Of a stretch of DNA of 64,000 bases, positions 35,688-44,262 are shown piece by piece. The notes below the pieces were generated by a model. That model saw only the letters and a list, made by a program, of their open reading frames with translations. It did no database searches and was not told the origin of the DNA. This DNA is from Fibrobacter sp. (GTDB taxonomy: Bacteria > Fibrobacterota > Fibrobacteria > Fibrobacterales > Fibrobacteraceae). Position numbers and translations under genes: made by a program. The stretch's first letter is position 1, and each line of letters opens with the position of its first letter. Location: contig JAKSIB010000019.1 of the NCBI GenBank assembly GCA_024399065.1, forward strand, positions 1 through 64,000, given 5' to 3'.

Positions 35688-36923
35688 TTATCGACGGCTC
35701 TGGCCCCAAGTTCCGATACCGGTCAAACCAATACGAATTGCGAAGAATGTTTCTTCCCATTCGGATTTGACATCAGAGAAACGCTTACCAGCCTGGAGTG
35801 CCAAATCCACGGTCGTTCCTTTACGGCCCATGGGGAATCCTGCACCAACAGATCCGCCAATTTCAAACACATCCTTTACATACCAATTCTTGTACCAAGC
35901 ACCGGCACGATAATTAATCCGTTTCCAGTAGTCATCGTAGAACAATGGGCTACCATCACACTGATAACCAACAGAAGCCATAAAGTCGCTCTGGGTTTCA
36001 GTCACTTCAGGCATCGCCCAGCTTCCGCCAATATTTTCAATGTCTTCGTCCCATGCACGCCACTGCAAATCAAGCATGATGTTGTGGCGCTTGAGCAAAC
36101 GCATATTCATACCCGTAGCAAGCATTGCCGGCACCTTTATTTCACGTGTATAGGAAGAAGGAGCCAAGGTATCCGTTTCGCTAAATCTGAAATCGTAGTT
36201 AATATCGTTCTTCAGGGTATAGCCTGTTGTATAGGAGAAGAAGAAGGACGCCTGACGACCACGATATTGCAATGCTGCAGAGTAATAAGCAGGATGATTC
36301 TTAAGATCCCAGATACCATCAGCGTATTCGGAAATCAAGGTATTCCTAGTACCCCAAAGGTCTTCGTCTTCAACATTCTCGTTATTCGGACCTACAGTCA
36401 AGCTTCTGCTGGAGTTGCCCAAAATAACGTGAGCAGATGCGCCTAAAGAGAAGGAACGCAAATACGGCAAGCGAACCGCATATGTCGGAACCAATTCAAA
36501 AATACTTCCAGAATATTCAATCTTTGCGGACTTTGTAGAGTCATCAAAGGATTCACTGAAATTGGACATGTAGTGCTGCCACAGAGAAGCACCCATGGCA
36601 CCAAAATCACCCATAGGGAATGAAATATTAAAAGACGGCATCCCCATAGAATTGCTCAACAAGTGATGGCCCTTCTTAGATGCAGCATCCATTTCCAACA
36701 GGAAATTCAAATTAAACACAACGTTCTTATCAAAGGCTAGGCGAGCTGGGTTCACAACGGAAATACCTTCAGAGTCACCAGTCTTTGCGTTGCCTGCGTA
36801 GCCACGGCCAGCAGCGGAAGCCGTACCACCAAGAACTTGTTCTTCACCAAGAGCGTCAATACCGATGGAGGAACCAAAAGACAAACTTGCGAAAACGCAC
36901 AGGAAGGCAGCAAACTTTTTCAT
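35688..36923 (-). CDS. Outer membrane beta-barrel protein (PorV/FadL-like)
   Basis: A 411-residue exported protein with a signal peptide (MKKFAAFLCVFASLSFGSS). GRGYAGNAKTGDSEGISVVNPARLAF follows, the N-terminal 'plug' pattern of FadL-like and PorV-like outer membrane proteins. The rest is alternating beta-strand sequence ending with AIRIGLTGIGTWGQ. Its start overlaps the upstream lipoprotein stop by one base (TAATG). These two are therefore probably an envelope pair, followed by the cytoplasmic DUF4912 and GH57 genes. The exact role is unknown. A PorV-like function in type IX secretion is possible but unproven. Confidence 0.65.
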   Translation of the reverse strand: MKKFAAFLCVFASLSFGSSIGIDALGEEQVLGGTASAAGRGYAGNAKTGDSEGISVVNPARLAFDKNVVFNLNFLLEMDAASKKGHHLLSNSMGMPSFNISFPMGDFGAMGASLWQHYMSNFSESFDDSTKSAKIEYSGSIFELVPTYAVRLPYLRSFSLGASAHVILGNSSRSLTVGPNNENVEDEDLWGTRNTLISEYADGIWDLKNHPAYYSAALQYRGRQASFFFSYTTGYTLKNDINYDFRFSETDTLAPSSYTREIKVPAMLATGMNMRLLKRHNIMLDLQWRAWDEDIENIGGSWAMPEVTETQSDFMASVGYQCDGSPLFYDDYWKRINYRAGAWYKNWYVKDVFEIGGSVGAGFPMGRKGTTVDLALQAGKRFSDVKSEWEETFFAIRIGLTGIGTWGQSRR

Positions 36924-38314
36924 TACTTATCGATCCTCTTGGAAGACATCCAAAGTTTAAGGCTCATAGGATTTTCTACCGCCTTGGTAAAGTCATATCG
37001 GGCATAATCAAAATTGCCTAGGAATATGCGAATCGTATTACCATCATCATCGATGCGATCATAGTAAAGGGTATCTCGTTCCTGCAGCATCGGGTAACCC
37101 ATCTTCAGAACAATTCTCAAGGGGTTTTTATCGCTAGCCTTGTTAACCAATTCACGAACACCTTGACTTATCTGCAAAGACAAAGAATCAGATTCATGGA
37201 AGACCAAATTCGGATGGCCGTCTTCAACGATGACATTCTTGTTGAGACGATACTGTTCCATTCGACGGATTTCTGTTCCTAAGCTATCAATGAAGGAACC
37301 AACGACCACCTGAATAGGCAGACCGAATTCGCTTTCACTTTCACCATCATTGCTAGCCATAGTCAGCTGAGCAAGGGAAACCGTTTGACGAACATCGTAG
37401 CCATCACCCTTATTTTCAAGGGGACTATCCTTATAAGCTTCCTGAACCGCATCCAGAATTTTTTCTGAAGGGAATACAAGGACCAAGGAATCACGACCAC
37501 CGCCATGGATCACCGGGCAATCCTCGCAATCTTCGTTGATTTCCATGATATTGGCAGCACGGGCTGTATTGAACGTATGGAAAGAAGAGTCTCCTGCGAA
37601 CAAGTACATATACGGCTGGCGCTTCGTACCCGGCCCATAGAAACGATAAAGTTTTTCCAGCTTAGGAGTAGAAAGACGAAGTTGCAAATAAACACCATAG
37701 GTAGCCTTCTTCAATTCCTCAACCAAGGCAGAAGGCAAATCCAACCCAACAACGGAAGTATCCTTCTTTGTATAGGACACTTCAAAGGTGGTATCAGCAG
37801 AACCATCAGCTTCCCAATATTGCAAAGAATCCAGCCACACAGAATCGGCAACACTCGCCATTTTGATCAACTGGTTCTTTGTTTTAGCATAGCGAATTTT
37901 CCAGCTAAGATTTACATCAACGACTTCCTTGCCCGGAACTGAATCGGACGGAAATCCGGCTGTCTTATAAAGGTTCTGGAACCAGCAGAAAGACAAGGCT
38001 GCAGACAAAGAATCTGATTTCAACTTGGCAAGTTTTTTGTCAGTCAGATTGAAATAGAATTCCATAACCATATCTTGAGATACATTAGACGTTCTTCCCA
38101 AAAGGAAGGCCAAACTGTCCGCCTTGCGAGGCACAAGGTTTTGTCCAAGAATCACAGAGTCTGGTTTAAGATTGTCAATAGTCAGCACTTGAACCTTGTA
38201 ACTATCGGGCATGCCATGACTAGACAACCAACTACTTACACCAGAGTCGTCTGTGTCAAAAAGACACGATGTAAAAAGTGCTGCAACAGCAAACAATAAG
38301 CCTAATTTTTTCAC
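36923..38314 (-). CDS. Putative lipoprotein of unknown function
   Basis: A 463-residue exported lipoprotein: signal MKKLGLLFAVAALFTSC with C17 as the lipidated residue, then an Asp/Ser-rich stretch. The body has many beta-type segments and no motif I recognise. It overlaps the outer membrane protein gene by one base, so translation is likely coupled and the two products probably meet at the outer membrane. It is the first gene of the four-gene minus-strand unit. The 237 bases between it and thrC contain no convincing gene or regulatory site. Confidence 0.7.
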   Translation of the reverse strand: MKKLGLLFAVAALFTSCLFDTDDSGVSSWLSSHGMPDSYKVQVLTIDNLKPDSVILGQNLVPRKADSLAFLLGRTSNVSQDMVMEFYFNLTDKKLAKLKSDSLSAALSFCWFQNLYKTAGFPSDSVPGKEVVDVNLSWKIRYAKTKNQLIKMASVADSVWLDSLQYWEADGSADTTFEVSYTKKDTSVVGLDLPSALVEELKKATYGVYLQLRLSTPKLEKLYRFYGPGTKRQPYMYLFAGDSSFHTFNTARAANIMEINEDCEDCPVIHGGGRDSLVLVFPSEKILDAVQEAYKDSPLENKGDGYDVRQTVSLAQLTMASNDGESESEFGLPIQVVVGSFIDSLGTEIRRMEQYRLNKNVIVEDGHPNLVFHESDSLSLQISQGVRELVNKASDKNPLRIVLKMGYPMLQERDTLYYDRIDDDGNTIRIFLGNFDYARYDFTKAVENPMSLKLWMSSKRIDK

Positions 38315-38551
38315 TCAGAACTCCTAAGTTCTATCCATGTAAATTTCCACATAGAATATAGAAAGTTTCAATATGGCAAACCAAGAAAATGCCCCAAAGA
38401 AACAGGCTTTTATAGCCGGAGATTACACTACACAAAAGAACACCATTTATTCGTGTTTTTATTTTAAAAACAAACCTTTTTCCATAACAATCCAAAGACA
38501 TAAACTCTCTAGTTTTTCTAAATTTCAGCCCGTAAAATTTTAGAGGAAACT

Positions 38552-39892
38552 ATGACTAAGTTCAACGCTCATTTTAGAAACATCAACGGCGACGATACCT
38601 ACCCGGTAACCGACGTCATTTATCGTTCCAAGGTCGACAACAGCCTCCTAGAAGTGGAACACGACCGTAAGGCTCTGGCTGAACGCAGTCCGGAAGAATG
38701 GAAGAAGCTGTTTGCCGAACGCCGCATGAGCTTTGAACCGGCTGACCAGAGTGGTATCTGGAGCAAGCGCGAAATGGTTCTCCCGGATATGCCGGTGGAA
38801 GACATCGTCACCATGCGCGAAGGTTGGAGCCCGCTGTTCGACGCAGCTCCCATCGCCAAGGAACTTGGCATCAAGAGCCTGAAGGTGAAGCTTTGCGGTA
38901 ACTCCCATACCGGTTCCTTCAAGGATCTGGGCATGACCGTTCTCGTGAGCCAGGTGAACCACATCATCAAGAAGAACATTCACCCGATCGACGCCGTAGC
39001 TTGCGCCTCTACTGGCGACACCTCTGCAGCCCTTTCCGCTTACTGCGCTAAGGCAGGCATCCCGTCCATCGTGTTCCTGCCCGCCGGCAAGACCAGCGTT
39101 GCTCAGCTGATCCAGCCCATCTCTAACGGCAGCATCGTTCTCGCCTTGGACACCGACTTCGACGGTTGCATGAAGATCGTTCAGGAAGTCACCAAGGACA
39201 ACCGCATTTATCTCGCCAATTCCATGAACAGCCTCCGCGTAGAAGGCCAGAAGACTATCTCTCCGGAAATCTGCCAGGAACTTGGTTGGAAGGTTCCCGA
39301 CACCGTGATTATTCCGGGCGGCAACCTGGGTAACGTTTCCGCTCTCGCCAAGGGTTTCGAAGACTGCAAGGCTATGGGCCTCATCGACCGCATTCCTCGC
39401 ATCATCGTGGCTCAGGCCGAAAACGCAAATCCGTTCTACCAGGCTTACGAACGCGGCTTCGACCAGCTGGTTCCCATGCAGGCCAAGAAGACTCTCGCTT
39501 CTGCAATCCAGATTGGTAACCCGGTCAGCTATCCCAAGGCTGTTCGCGCCATCCAGAGCACCAACGGCATGGTGGTCAGCGTCTCCGAAGAAGAACTGGC
39601 AAACGCAGCACACCGCGGCGACCGCATCGGTCTCTACTGCTGCCCCCACACTGGTGTGGCTCTCGGCGCTCTCGAAAAGCTGGTTGCCGCAGGCAAGATC
39701 GACAAGGACGAAGAAGTGGTTGTCATCAGCACCGCTCACGGCCTCAAATTCACCGAATTCAAGGTGGGCTATCACGAACAGAAGCTGGAAGGCATTGCTA
39801 GCAAGTACGCCAACCCCGTGTTCAAGGCTCCCGCAGAAATCGGCCCCGTCATGGACATCCTGAAGAAGGAAATGGCTGCTCGCCGCAGATAA
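38552..39892 (+). CDS. thrC: Threonine synthase
   Basis: PLP enzyme that converts O-phosphohomoserine to threonine. A 446-residue fold-type II protein: EGWSPLFDAA, then NSHTGSFKDLGM with the PLP lysine K124, then ASTGDTSAALSAYCAKAG and the glycine loop IIPGGNLGNVSA. TTAGAGGA lies ahead of the ATG. Homoserine kinase and dehydrogenase genes are not adjacent. A terminator follows, so it is probably a single-gene unit. Codons look strongly biased, suggesting high expression. Confidence 0.94.
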   Translation: MTKFNAHFRNINGDDTYPVTDVIYRSKVDNSLLEVEHDRKALAERSPEEWKKLFAERRMSFEPADQSGIWSKREMVLPDMPVEDIVTMREGWSPLFDAAPIAKELGIKSLKVKLCGNSHTGSFKDLGMTVLVSQVNHIIKKNIHPIDAVACASTGDTSAALSAYCAKAGIPSIVFLPAGKTSVAQLIQPISNGSIVLALDTDFDGCMKIVQEVTKDNRIYLANSMNSLRVEGQKTISPEICQELGWKVPDTVIIPGGNLGNVSALAKGFEDCKAMGLIDRIPRIIVAQAENANPFYQAYERGFDQLVPMQAKKTLASAIQIGNPVSYPKAVRAIQSTNGMVVSVSEEELANAAHRGDRIGLYCCPHTGVALGALEKLVAAGKIDKDEEVVVISTAHGLKFTEFKVGYHEQKLEGIASKYANPVFKAPAEIGPVMDILKKEMAARRR

Positions 39893-39945
39893 TCGCTGCG
39901 CAAGTTCGTCGCGCGGGCAAACGCCCCGCAACCTACAAATTAAAG

Positions 39946-39977
39946 AAGCCTCGGGTAAAACCGAGGCTTTTTCTTTA
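39946..39977. terminator. Intrinsic terminator after thrC
   Basis: A 9-bp perfect stem (39946-39954 with 39961-39969) is followed by T-rich sequence on the plus strand. The minus side is also moderately T-rich, so it may serve the converging gene ending at 40003 as well. Confidence 0.85.
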
Positions 39978-40002
39978 TTTGCAACCACCCGCCAAAACCG
40001 AC

Positions 40003-40650
40003 TTATTTTCCGTTATACTGAACGTGAAGGTGTTCAGCCGCCTTGCCAGGAGACTCCAGCAAAACAACATACCGCTCATCAAGTTTCGCCCTTACTTTAT
40101 CCGCAATCAACTTACGGTTTTCCATAGAAATCTTTGAATCCTTGGTTCGAAAATCAAGGGCAGAATTCTTATAATGCTTGGAATTGCTCATATGACCGGC
40201 ATAGTCATTCCCACTGGTAACCACCGGGACATAATCGTTTCCAAGTACCTCCCAATAGACACCTACTACAACGACAAGAGCTGAGTCCATCTGGGGTTTT
40301 AGACGTTTCACATTAACGCTATTGTCCTTCAATTTGACTTGAGATAAAGCCTCCTTATGCATGGGGGTTGTATTGATCATATCGTATTCAGTAAGTCTTG
40401 CGCCATTCAAAATAATGAAACGTTTAACTTGCTCAGCTGACTCCCCCACAATGCTTTTCAAAGCCTTTGTTACATCTGGAGATTTTTCTTTCACGACGGA
40501 AGCTACACCATCTACAGCATCCATTCCCGTCTTTATGACTTTTTCGGCTGCAGGGGAAATTTTCACCTCGTTGCGCCAATTGGGATAGATTAGATAAAAA
40601 GCGGCGATGGTAATCAGGACACCAAGGATTAGAGCACAACCAAACTTCAT
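40003..40650 (-). CDS. Membrane-anchored M15-like peptidase
   Basis: A 215-residue protein: one N-terminal transmembrane helix (about 4-24), a helical stalk, and a C-terminal domain. The domain contains SNSKHYKNSALDFR and EHLHVQY, which together give the His, Asp and His zinc ligands of M15-type peptidoglycan peptidases. The start at 40650 begins directly at the membrane helix. The longer in-frame option at 40809 would run through a terminator hairpin. The domain should be periplasmic. Whether it cuts D-Ala-D-Ala or L-Ala-D-Glu bonds is not readable. Confidence 0.68.
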   Translation of the reverse strand: MKFGCALILGVLITIAAFYLIYPNWRNEVKISPAAEKVIKTGMDAVDGVASVVKEKSPDVTKALKSIVGESAEQVKRFIILNGARLTEYDMINTTPMHKEALSQVKLKDNSVNVKRLKPQMDSALVVVVGVYWEVLGNDYVPVVTSGNDYAGHMSNSKHYKNSALDFRTKDSKISMENRKLIADKVRAKLDERYVVLLESPGKAAEHLHVQYNGK

Positions 40651-40689
40651 ATAAGTAATGATACTAAAAAAACGAGGCGCTGAGCCTGC

Positions 40690-40722
40690 TTTTTTGATGG
40701 GGCCTTGAGCCCCTTCAAAAAA
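40690..40722. repeat. Inverted repeat using the terminator's T tract
   Basis: A 13-bp inverted repeat with one T-T mismatch: TTTTTTGA and GGGGC pair with GCCCC and TCAAAAAA around a five-base loop. One arm is the T run of the terminator at 40717-40750, so the two structures compete for the same bases. It lies ahead of the M15-like gene on the minus strand. Confidence 0.6.
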
Positions 40723-40750
40723 GAAAGGGCCCTCCAAAGAGGACCCTTTC
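40717..40750 (-). terminator. Strong minus-strand terminator
   Basis: A 12-bp stem with one mismatch (40723-40734 with 40739-40750) is followed on the minus strand by six T (40722-40717). It lies 195 bases beyond the stop of the gene at 40945. That is far for a simple gene end and fits the 3' end of a separate small transcript. Confidence 0.75.
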
Positions 40751-40849
40751 CTAAGAAGGAGAAAATATGAGCGGTTTCGGGACCCTTGAGCAAACCAGAT
40801 GGGGAGCAACGGTTCAACTCAAAAGAGTTTCATCCATTCACCGATCACG
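40717..40849 (-). ncRNA. Candidate small RNA
   Basis: Minus-strand segment of about 130 bases ending in the strong terminator. On the minus strand, a TATATT hexamer at 40861-40856 could be a -10 element, with a weak -35 (GTTCTT) 17 bases upstream. The body has nested pairs: AACTC with GAGTT (40816-40829) inside CGGT with ACCG (40810-40843), and GGTTT with AAACC (40773-40796). It fits no RNA family I know. It could instead be the 3' UTR of the upstream gene or a leader of the M15-like gene. Confidence 0.3.
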
Positions 40850-40944
40850 ACACGTAATATATGCTTTCTTTTTCAGCGAAGAACTACCATTTTGCTTACA
40901 TTTTTGTGAAAGCAATCGTTTTTCGCTTCCTTCCAGCAGAGTCG

Positions 40945-42258
40945 TTACTCTTCGCGGAAGATGATCTTGCACTTCGGAACGAAACGGAAGCCACCGCGGC
41001 GATGACGTTCGATTTCGAAGAACTTCTTAACGCCCTCAGTAGGACGAGAAGGATCATCAGAACCGTTAATATGAGCAATCACGCGATTCAAGCGGCTTTC
41101 AAAGTTAGGACGCAGCGGATCCATGCAAATGGCCGGGTCACGTTTAAATTCACGGTTTTCGTATTCTTCACGACCAGAAGCGGTGTACTCACGAAGCAAG
41201 TTACGGAGGATTCGAGCCGGAACGTTACGCATCAAGTGTTTGTTGTTCACGGAAATGGAATCGTCGCTCTTGTAGTAAACGATGGTAACAGAGTCGTTCA
41301 TGGCTTCGAGGAGCTGTTCCTGAGCCTTCTGGATCGGAGCCCAGGAATCAAATTCCTGCTTAACCACAGCACTCATCAACTTATTGAACGGTTCCGGAGC
41401 AGTGATGTTTGCCTTGTAGTCGAGATAAACGATACCTGCCGGAGCGCCATAGTAACAGTCCTTATGAATCAAGACTGTACCAGTCTTTTCATCGACAACG
41501 TCTTCAAGAGCCTTAACACAGGACATCTTCTTTTCAGCCTCGACGTCCCATTCCAGTCCGTTTTCAGCAAGGCAGTCACCGAAAGTCGCATACACAGCAA
41601 CCTTACGGCCATTAACGTAAACACATTCATCATCGCGCTTTTCTGCAGTAGCACGATTTTCCAAAGCTTCAACAAAAGAGGTCTGGGAAGCTCTAAATTC
41701 CATGTATTCGTACGGCGGGGTGTTCAAAAGGATGGGGCCAATCTGCACCAAGCCCTTGAACCAGCGCATGGGGTTCGTGACCAATGCACCCGGAGTATCA
41801 AAGCGGAACGAGAAGAATTCCTTGCGATTTCCGTCGATCAACTCACGACGAAGGAACTTGGAATCCTTAAGCAGAGTATAACGTTTCGGAATAATATCCA
41901 GGCAAAGCTGACGTACATCTTCTGTTGCATAGAACTGAGAAATGTAAGGCAGATAGGAACGAAGCACGCTACGAGCAGGAATAGCTTCGAAGGTTGCGCA
42001 ACGGTCAATAATACGCTGCATGAATGCATCCGGGCTTTCACCGCGTTCGTACAACCAGGAAACGACGCTATTCATCATCAAGCGATGAGAACTTTCATCC
42101 ACGAAAGAGTCTTCAAAATAAATATCATTCAACATCTTTACGTCGATTCGAGAATCGCGCTTTACCAAGGTCAAAATATCCTTGATCGGGTACGATATCA
42201 GCAGTTCGATATGAGTCAATTGAAGAAATAGATTTGAAAGCACTTTTTTACCTCTCAT
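40945..42258 (-). CDS. Conserved-looking protein of unknown function
   Basis: A 437-residue cytoplasmic protein (no signal peptide or membrane helix) that I do not recognise. The N-terminal 200 residues are helical. The middle has beta segments (TGTVLIHKDCYYGAPAGIVYLDY). The C-terminal 100 residues (RNVPARILRNLLREYTASG, NFESRLNRVIAHIN, then GGFRFVP) resemble a winged-helix DNA-binding module followed by a beta hairpin. This resemblance is weak. It is divergent from mutL across 93 bases. Its 3' side has a possible small RNA. A regulatory role is a guess from the C-terminal pattern only. Confidence 0.6.
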   Translation of the reverse strand: MRGKKVLSNLFLQLTHIELLISYPIKDILTLVKRDSRIDVKMLNDIYFEDSFVDESSHRLMMNSVVSWLYERGESPDAFMQRIIDRCATFEAIPARSVLRSYLPYISQFYATEDVRQLCLDIIPKRYTLLKDSKFLRRELIDGNRKEFFSFRFDTPGALVTNPMRWFKGLVQIGPILLNTPPYEYMEFRASQTSFVEALENRATAEKRDDECVYVNGRKVAVYATFGDCLAENGLEWDVEAEKKMSCVKALEDVVDEKTGTVLIHKDCYYGAPAGIVYLDYKANITAPEPFNKLMSAVVKQEFDSWAPIQKAQEQLLEAMNDSVTIVYYKSDDSISVNNKHLMRNVPARILRNLLREYTASGREEYENREFKRDPAICMDPLRPNFESRLNRVIAHINGSDDPSRPTEGVKKFFEIERHRRGGFRFVPKCKIIFREE

Positions 42259-42339
42259 TCCATGACCTGGATTTATTGAACTCAGGCCACACTTTTATCC
42301 TAATTTAGCAAAATAAATCTTTAGTGCAAAACAATTGTC

Positions 42340-42351
42340 TATATTTTACCC
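42340..42351 (+). promoter_or_regulatory. Possible -10 element placing the mutL transcript start at its ATG
   Basis: TATATT at 42340-42345 lies six bases before the mutL ATG. If it is the -10 element, transcription would start at or next to the start codon, giving a leaderless mRNA. No good -35 is seen and there is no Shine-Dalgarno before the ATG. Confidence 0.3.
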
Positions 42352-44262
42352 ATGAATTCGGCTAAAATCCACTTACTCTCAGATGAAATCATCAATAAAA
42401 TCGCAGCAGGCGAAGTTATTGAGCGACCGGCATCCGCCGTCAAGGAACTGGTAGAGAACGCTATTGACGCTGGAGCAACCCGAATTCAGGTATCCATCGA
42501 GCAGGGTGGCAAGAAAAAGATTCAGGTAACCGATAACGGCAAAGGAATGAACGCCGCAGACTTGGATCTCTGCTACCTCAGGCATACCACATCAAAGCTT
42601 TTTGATGCCGACGATCTTTTCCACCTCCACACAAATGGTTTCCGTGGCGAAGCCGTGGCATCCATTGCAGCCGTTTCAAAACTGACAATTACCAGCGCCA
42701 CCGACGAAGGAGACAGCGGACGCATCATCCTTAATGGCGGAAATGTCGTTGAAAAACAGGACATTCAAGCTTGCCGAGGAACAACGTTCCTTGTTGAAGA
42801 CTTGTTCTTCAACACCCCTGTCCGCAGAACCTTCTTAAGCAGCGAAACCGCAGAAGGCACCCGCATTTTTGAGGTAATCCTCAAAACAGCCATTGCACAT
42901 CCCGAAATTCGTTTCGACTACAAAGTCGGTGACAAGACTGTTTTCACAGGTGTTCCAGGAGAGCTCCGCAGCCGTATTGCAGAAGCCATCGGTTCCAAGA
43001 TCGCAAAAGCTCTCCTCCCCGTCGATTATACAGAAGCCGGCATCCACGTTTGGGGCTTTGTCTCCCCCACAACCGAAACCAACGGCAAACGCAACCATCA
43101 ATTCCTTTTCATCCGTAATCGTCCCATCGAAAGCAAGATGGTCAGCAAAGCGGTGACTCAGGCTTACGAGCCCTACGGCGCACAATGCAAGCCCGTATCC
43201 GTCTTGTTCCTAGACATGCCGGATATGGAATTCGATGTCAACGTCCATCCTGCCAAAAGAGAAGTCCGTTTCGCCAACGGCAACCTGGTATTCCTTGTGG
43301 TGTCCCACGCCATTCGCGAAACATTCAAGCAAGACATGGAAGCTAACGCACCCTTCATCGATCTTGCAGAAGAACTGGGAAAAGAACAGGACGAAGTTGT
43401 CCCCAATTGGTTGAGTGATGTAAAGCCAGCGCAAAGCTACGGATTTTCCGAGCCTGTAAAAACAGCACAAACATCCGGCACAACCAGCGAGACATCCAAA
43501 GATTTCAGAGAGGAACCAAGTTTCGGCGCCATGCCGCGTCCAGAAACACGCCCCGTTTTCACTCCGGTAAAGTCAAGTAAGCCCATCAGCGACGTTGCAC
43601 AGGATTTGTTTAGCCAGCCCGAAGCCGGCAAAATCATTTCTCTTGAAAACGAACCTGTAAAGCAGCCCGTCCAAGATCCCATTTGGAATCCGCCAACATT
43701 CTTCCAAATAGCAAACACATACATTGCTGGTGAAGACGCAAACGGATTGCTGGTTATCGATCAACATGCAGCCCATTCCAGAGTTCTCTACGAGCAGGCT
43801 CTCGACATTCTGCGCAACGGATCCGCATTGGACAGCCAAGAACTTCTCTTCCCTGAACTTCTTGAACTTTCCAAGATTGAAATTGAAGTTTTAAAGTCTG
43901 TTGCTGACCAATTCGAACGCTTAGGTTTCTTCATTGAACCCTTTGGCGGCGACACCTACCAGATTCGAGCCATTCCCAGCGCATTGCCCTTATCTCGGGC
44001 AATCAAGGCCGTAAAGGACTTCTTAGATAGCATTGGCGATCGTAACGACGGTAGCGGCGACATGGTCAAAGTGCAGGACGTTATAGCAAAGGCCTGGGCA
44101 AAAACAAATGCCTACCAGGCCGGGGATAAGCTGAAGTCCGAAGAAATGGCATCTCTGGTAGGGCAATTAATGGCTACAGAAGAACCGTTAAAGTCTCCCT
44201 ACGGAACACCAACCTTGATGCGTTTGACTCTAGACGAGCTTAGCAAAAAATTCAGACATTAA
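42352..44262 (+). CDS. mutL: DNA mismatch repair protein MutL
   Basis: A 636-residue MutL that links MutS mismatch recognition to strand cutting. The GHKL ATPase is complete: E35 in ELVENAIDAGA, DNGKGM (61-66), the RHTTSK segment and GFRGEA (96-101). A variable Pro/Ser/Glu linker spans about 340-440. The C-terminal dimer domain (about 445-636) lines up with endonuclease-type MutL, but the metal site is eroded. DQHA-x2-E-x4-E reads DQHAAHSRVLYE with S476 for the first Glu, the Cys of ACR is gone (AWAK), and CPHGRP is SPYGTP (615-620). Nicking activity is therefore doubtful. Ends 33 bases inside the converging lpxB gene. Confidence 0.95.
   Translation: MNSAKIHLLSDEIINKIAAGEVIERPASAVKELVENAIDAGATRIQVSIEQGGKKKIQVTDNGKGMNAADLDLCYLRHTTSKLFDADDLFHLHTNGFRGEAVASIAAVSKLTITSATDEGDSGRIILNGGNVVEKQDIQACRGTTFLVEDLFFNTPVRRTFLSSETAEGTRIFEVILKTAIAHPEIRFDYKVGDKTVFTGVPGELRSRIAEAIGSKIAKALLPVDYTEAGIHVWGFVSPTTETNGKRNHQFLFIRNRPIESKMVSKAVTQAYEPYGAQCKPVSVLFLDMPDMEFDVNVHPAKREVRFANGNLVFLVVSHAIRETFKQDMEANAPFIDLAEELGKEQDEVVPNWLSDVKPAQSYGFSEPVKTAQTSGTTSETSKDFREEPSFGAMPRPETRPVFTPVKSSKPISDVAQDLFSQPEAGKIISLENEPVKQPVQDPIWNPPTFFQIANTYIAGEDANGLLVIDQHAAHSRVLYEQALDILRNGSALDSQELLFPELLELSKIEIEVLKSVADQFERLGFFIEPFGGDTYQIRAIPSALPLSRAIKAVKDFLDSIGDRNDGSGDMVKVQDVIAKAWAKTNAYQAGDKLKSEEMASLVGQLMATEEPLKSPYGTPTLMRLTLDELSKKFRH

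Noticed and set aside
35665-35760. Upstream in-frame start for the DUF4912 gene
   Set aside because: The extra 32 residues lie in the end of the preceding gene and lack a ribosome-binding site. The ATG at 35664 has AGGAGA.
38373-38543. 56-residue frame between the lipoprotein gene and thrC
   Set aside because: Weak ribosome-binding site, no recognisable domain and ordinary composition. It ends just before thrC but could easily be chance. Conservation would be needed.
40924-40937. GGAAGGAAGC on the minus strand, as in the SRP RNA core
   Set aside because: The rest of the SRP RNA core (AGGTCC before it and AGCC after it, with helix pairing) is missing. Treated as chance.
40767-40964. 65-residue plus-strand frame with an excellent AAGGAG site
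   Set aside because: It overlaps the candidate small RNA region and runs antisense into the end of the gene at 40945. The product has no domain pattern. The good ribosome-binding site alone is not enough.
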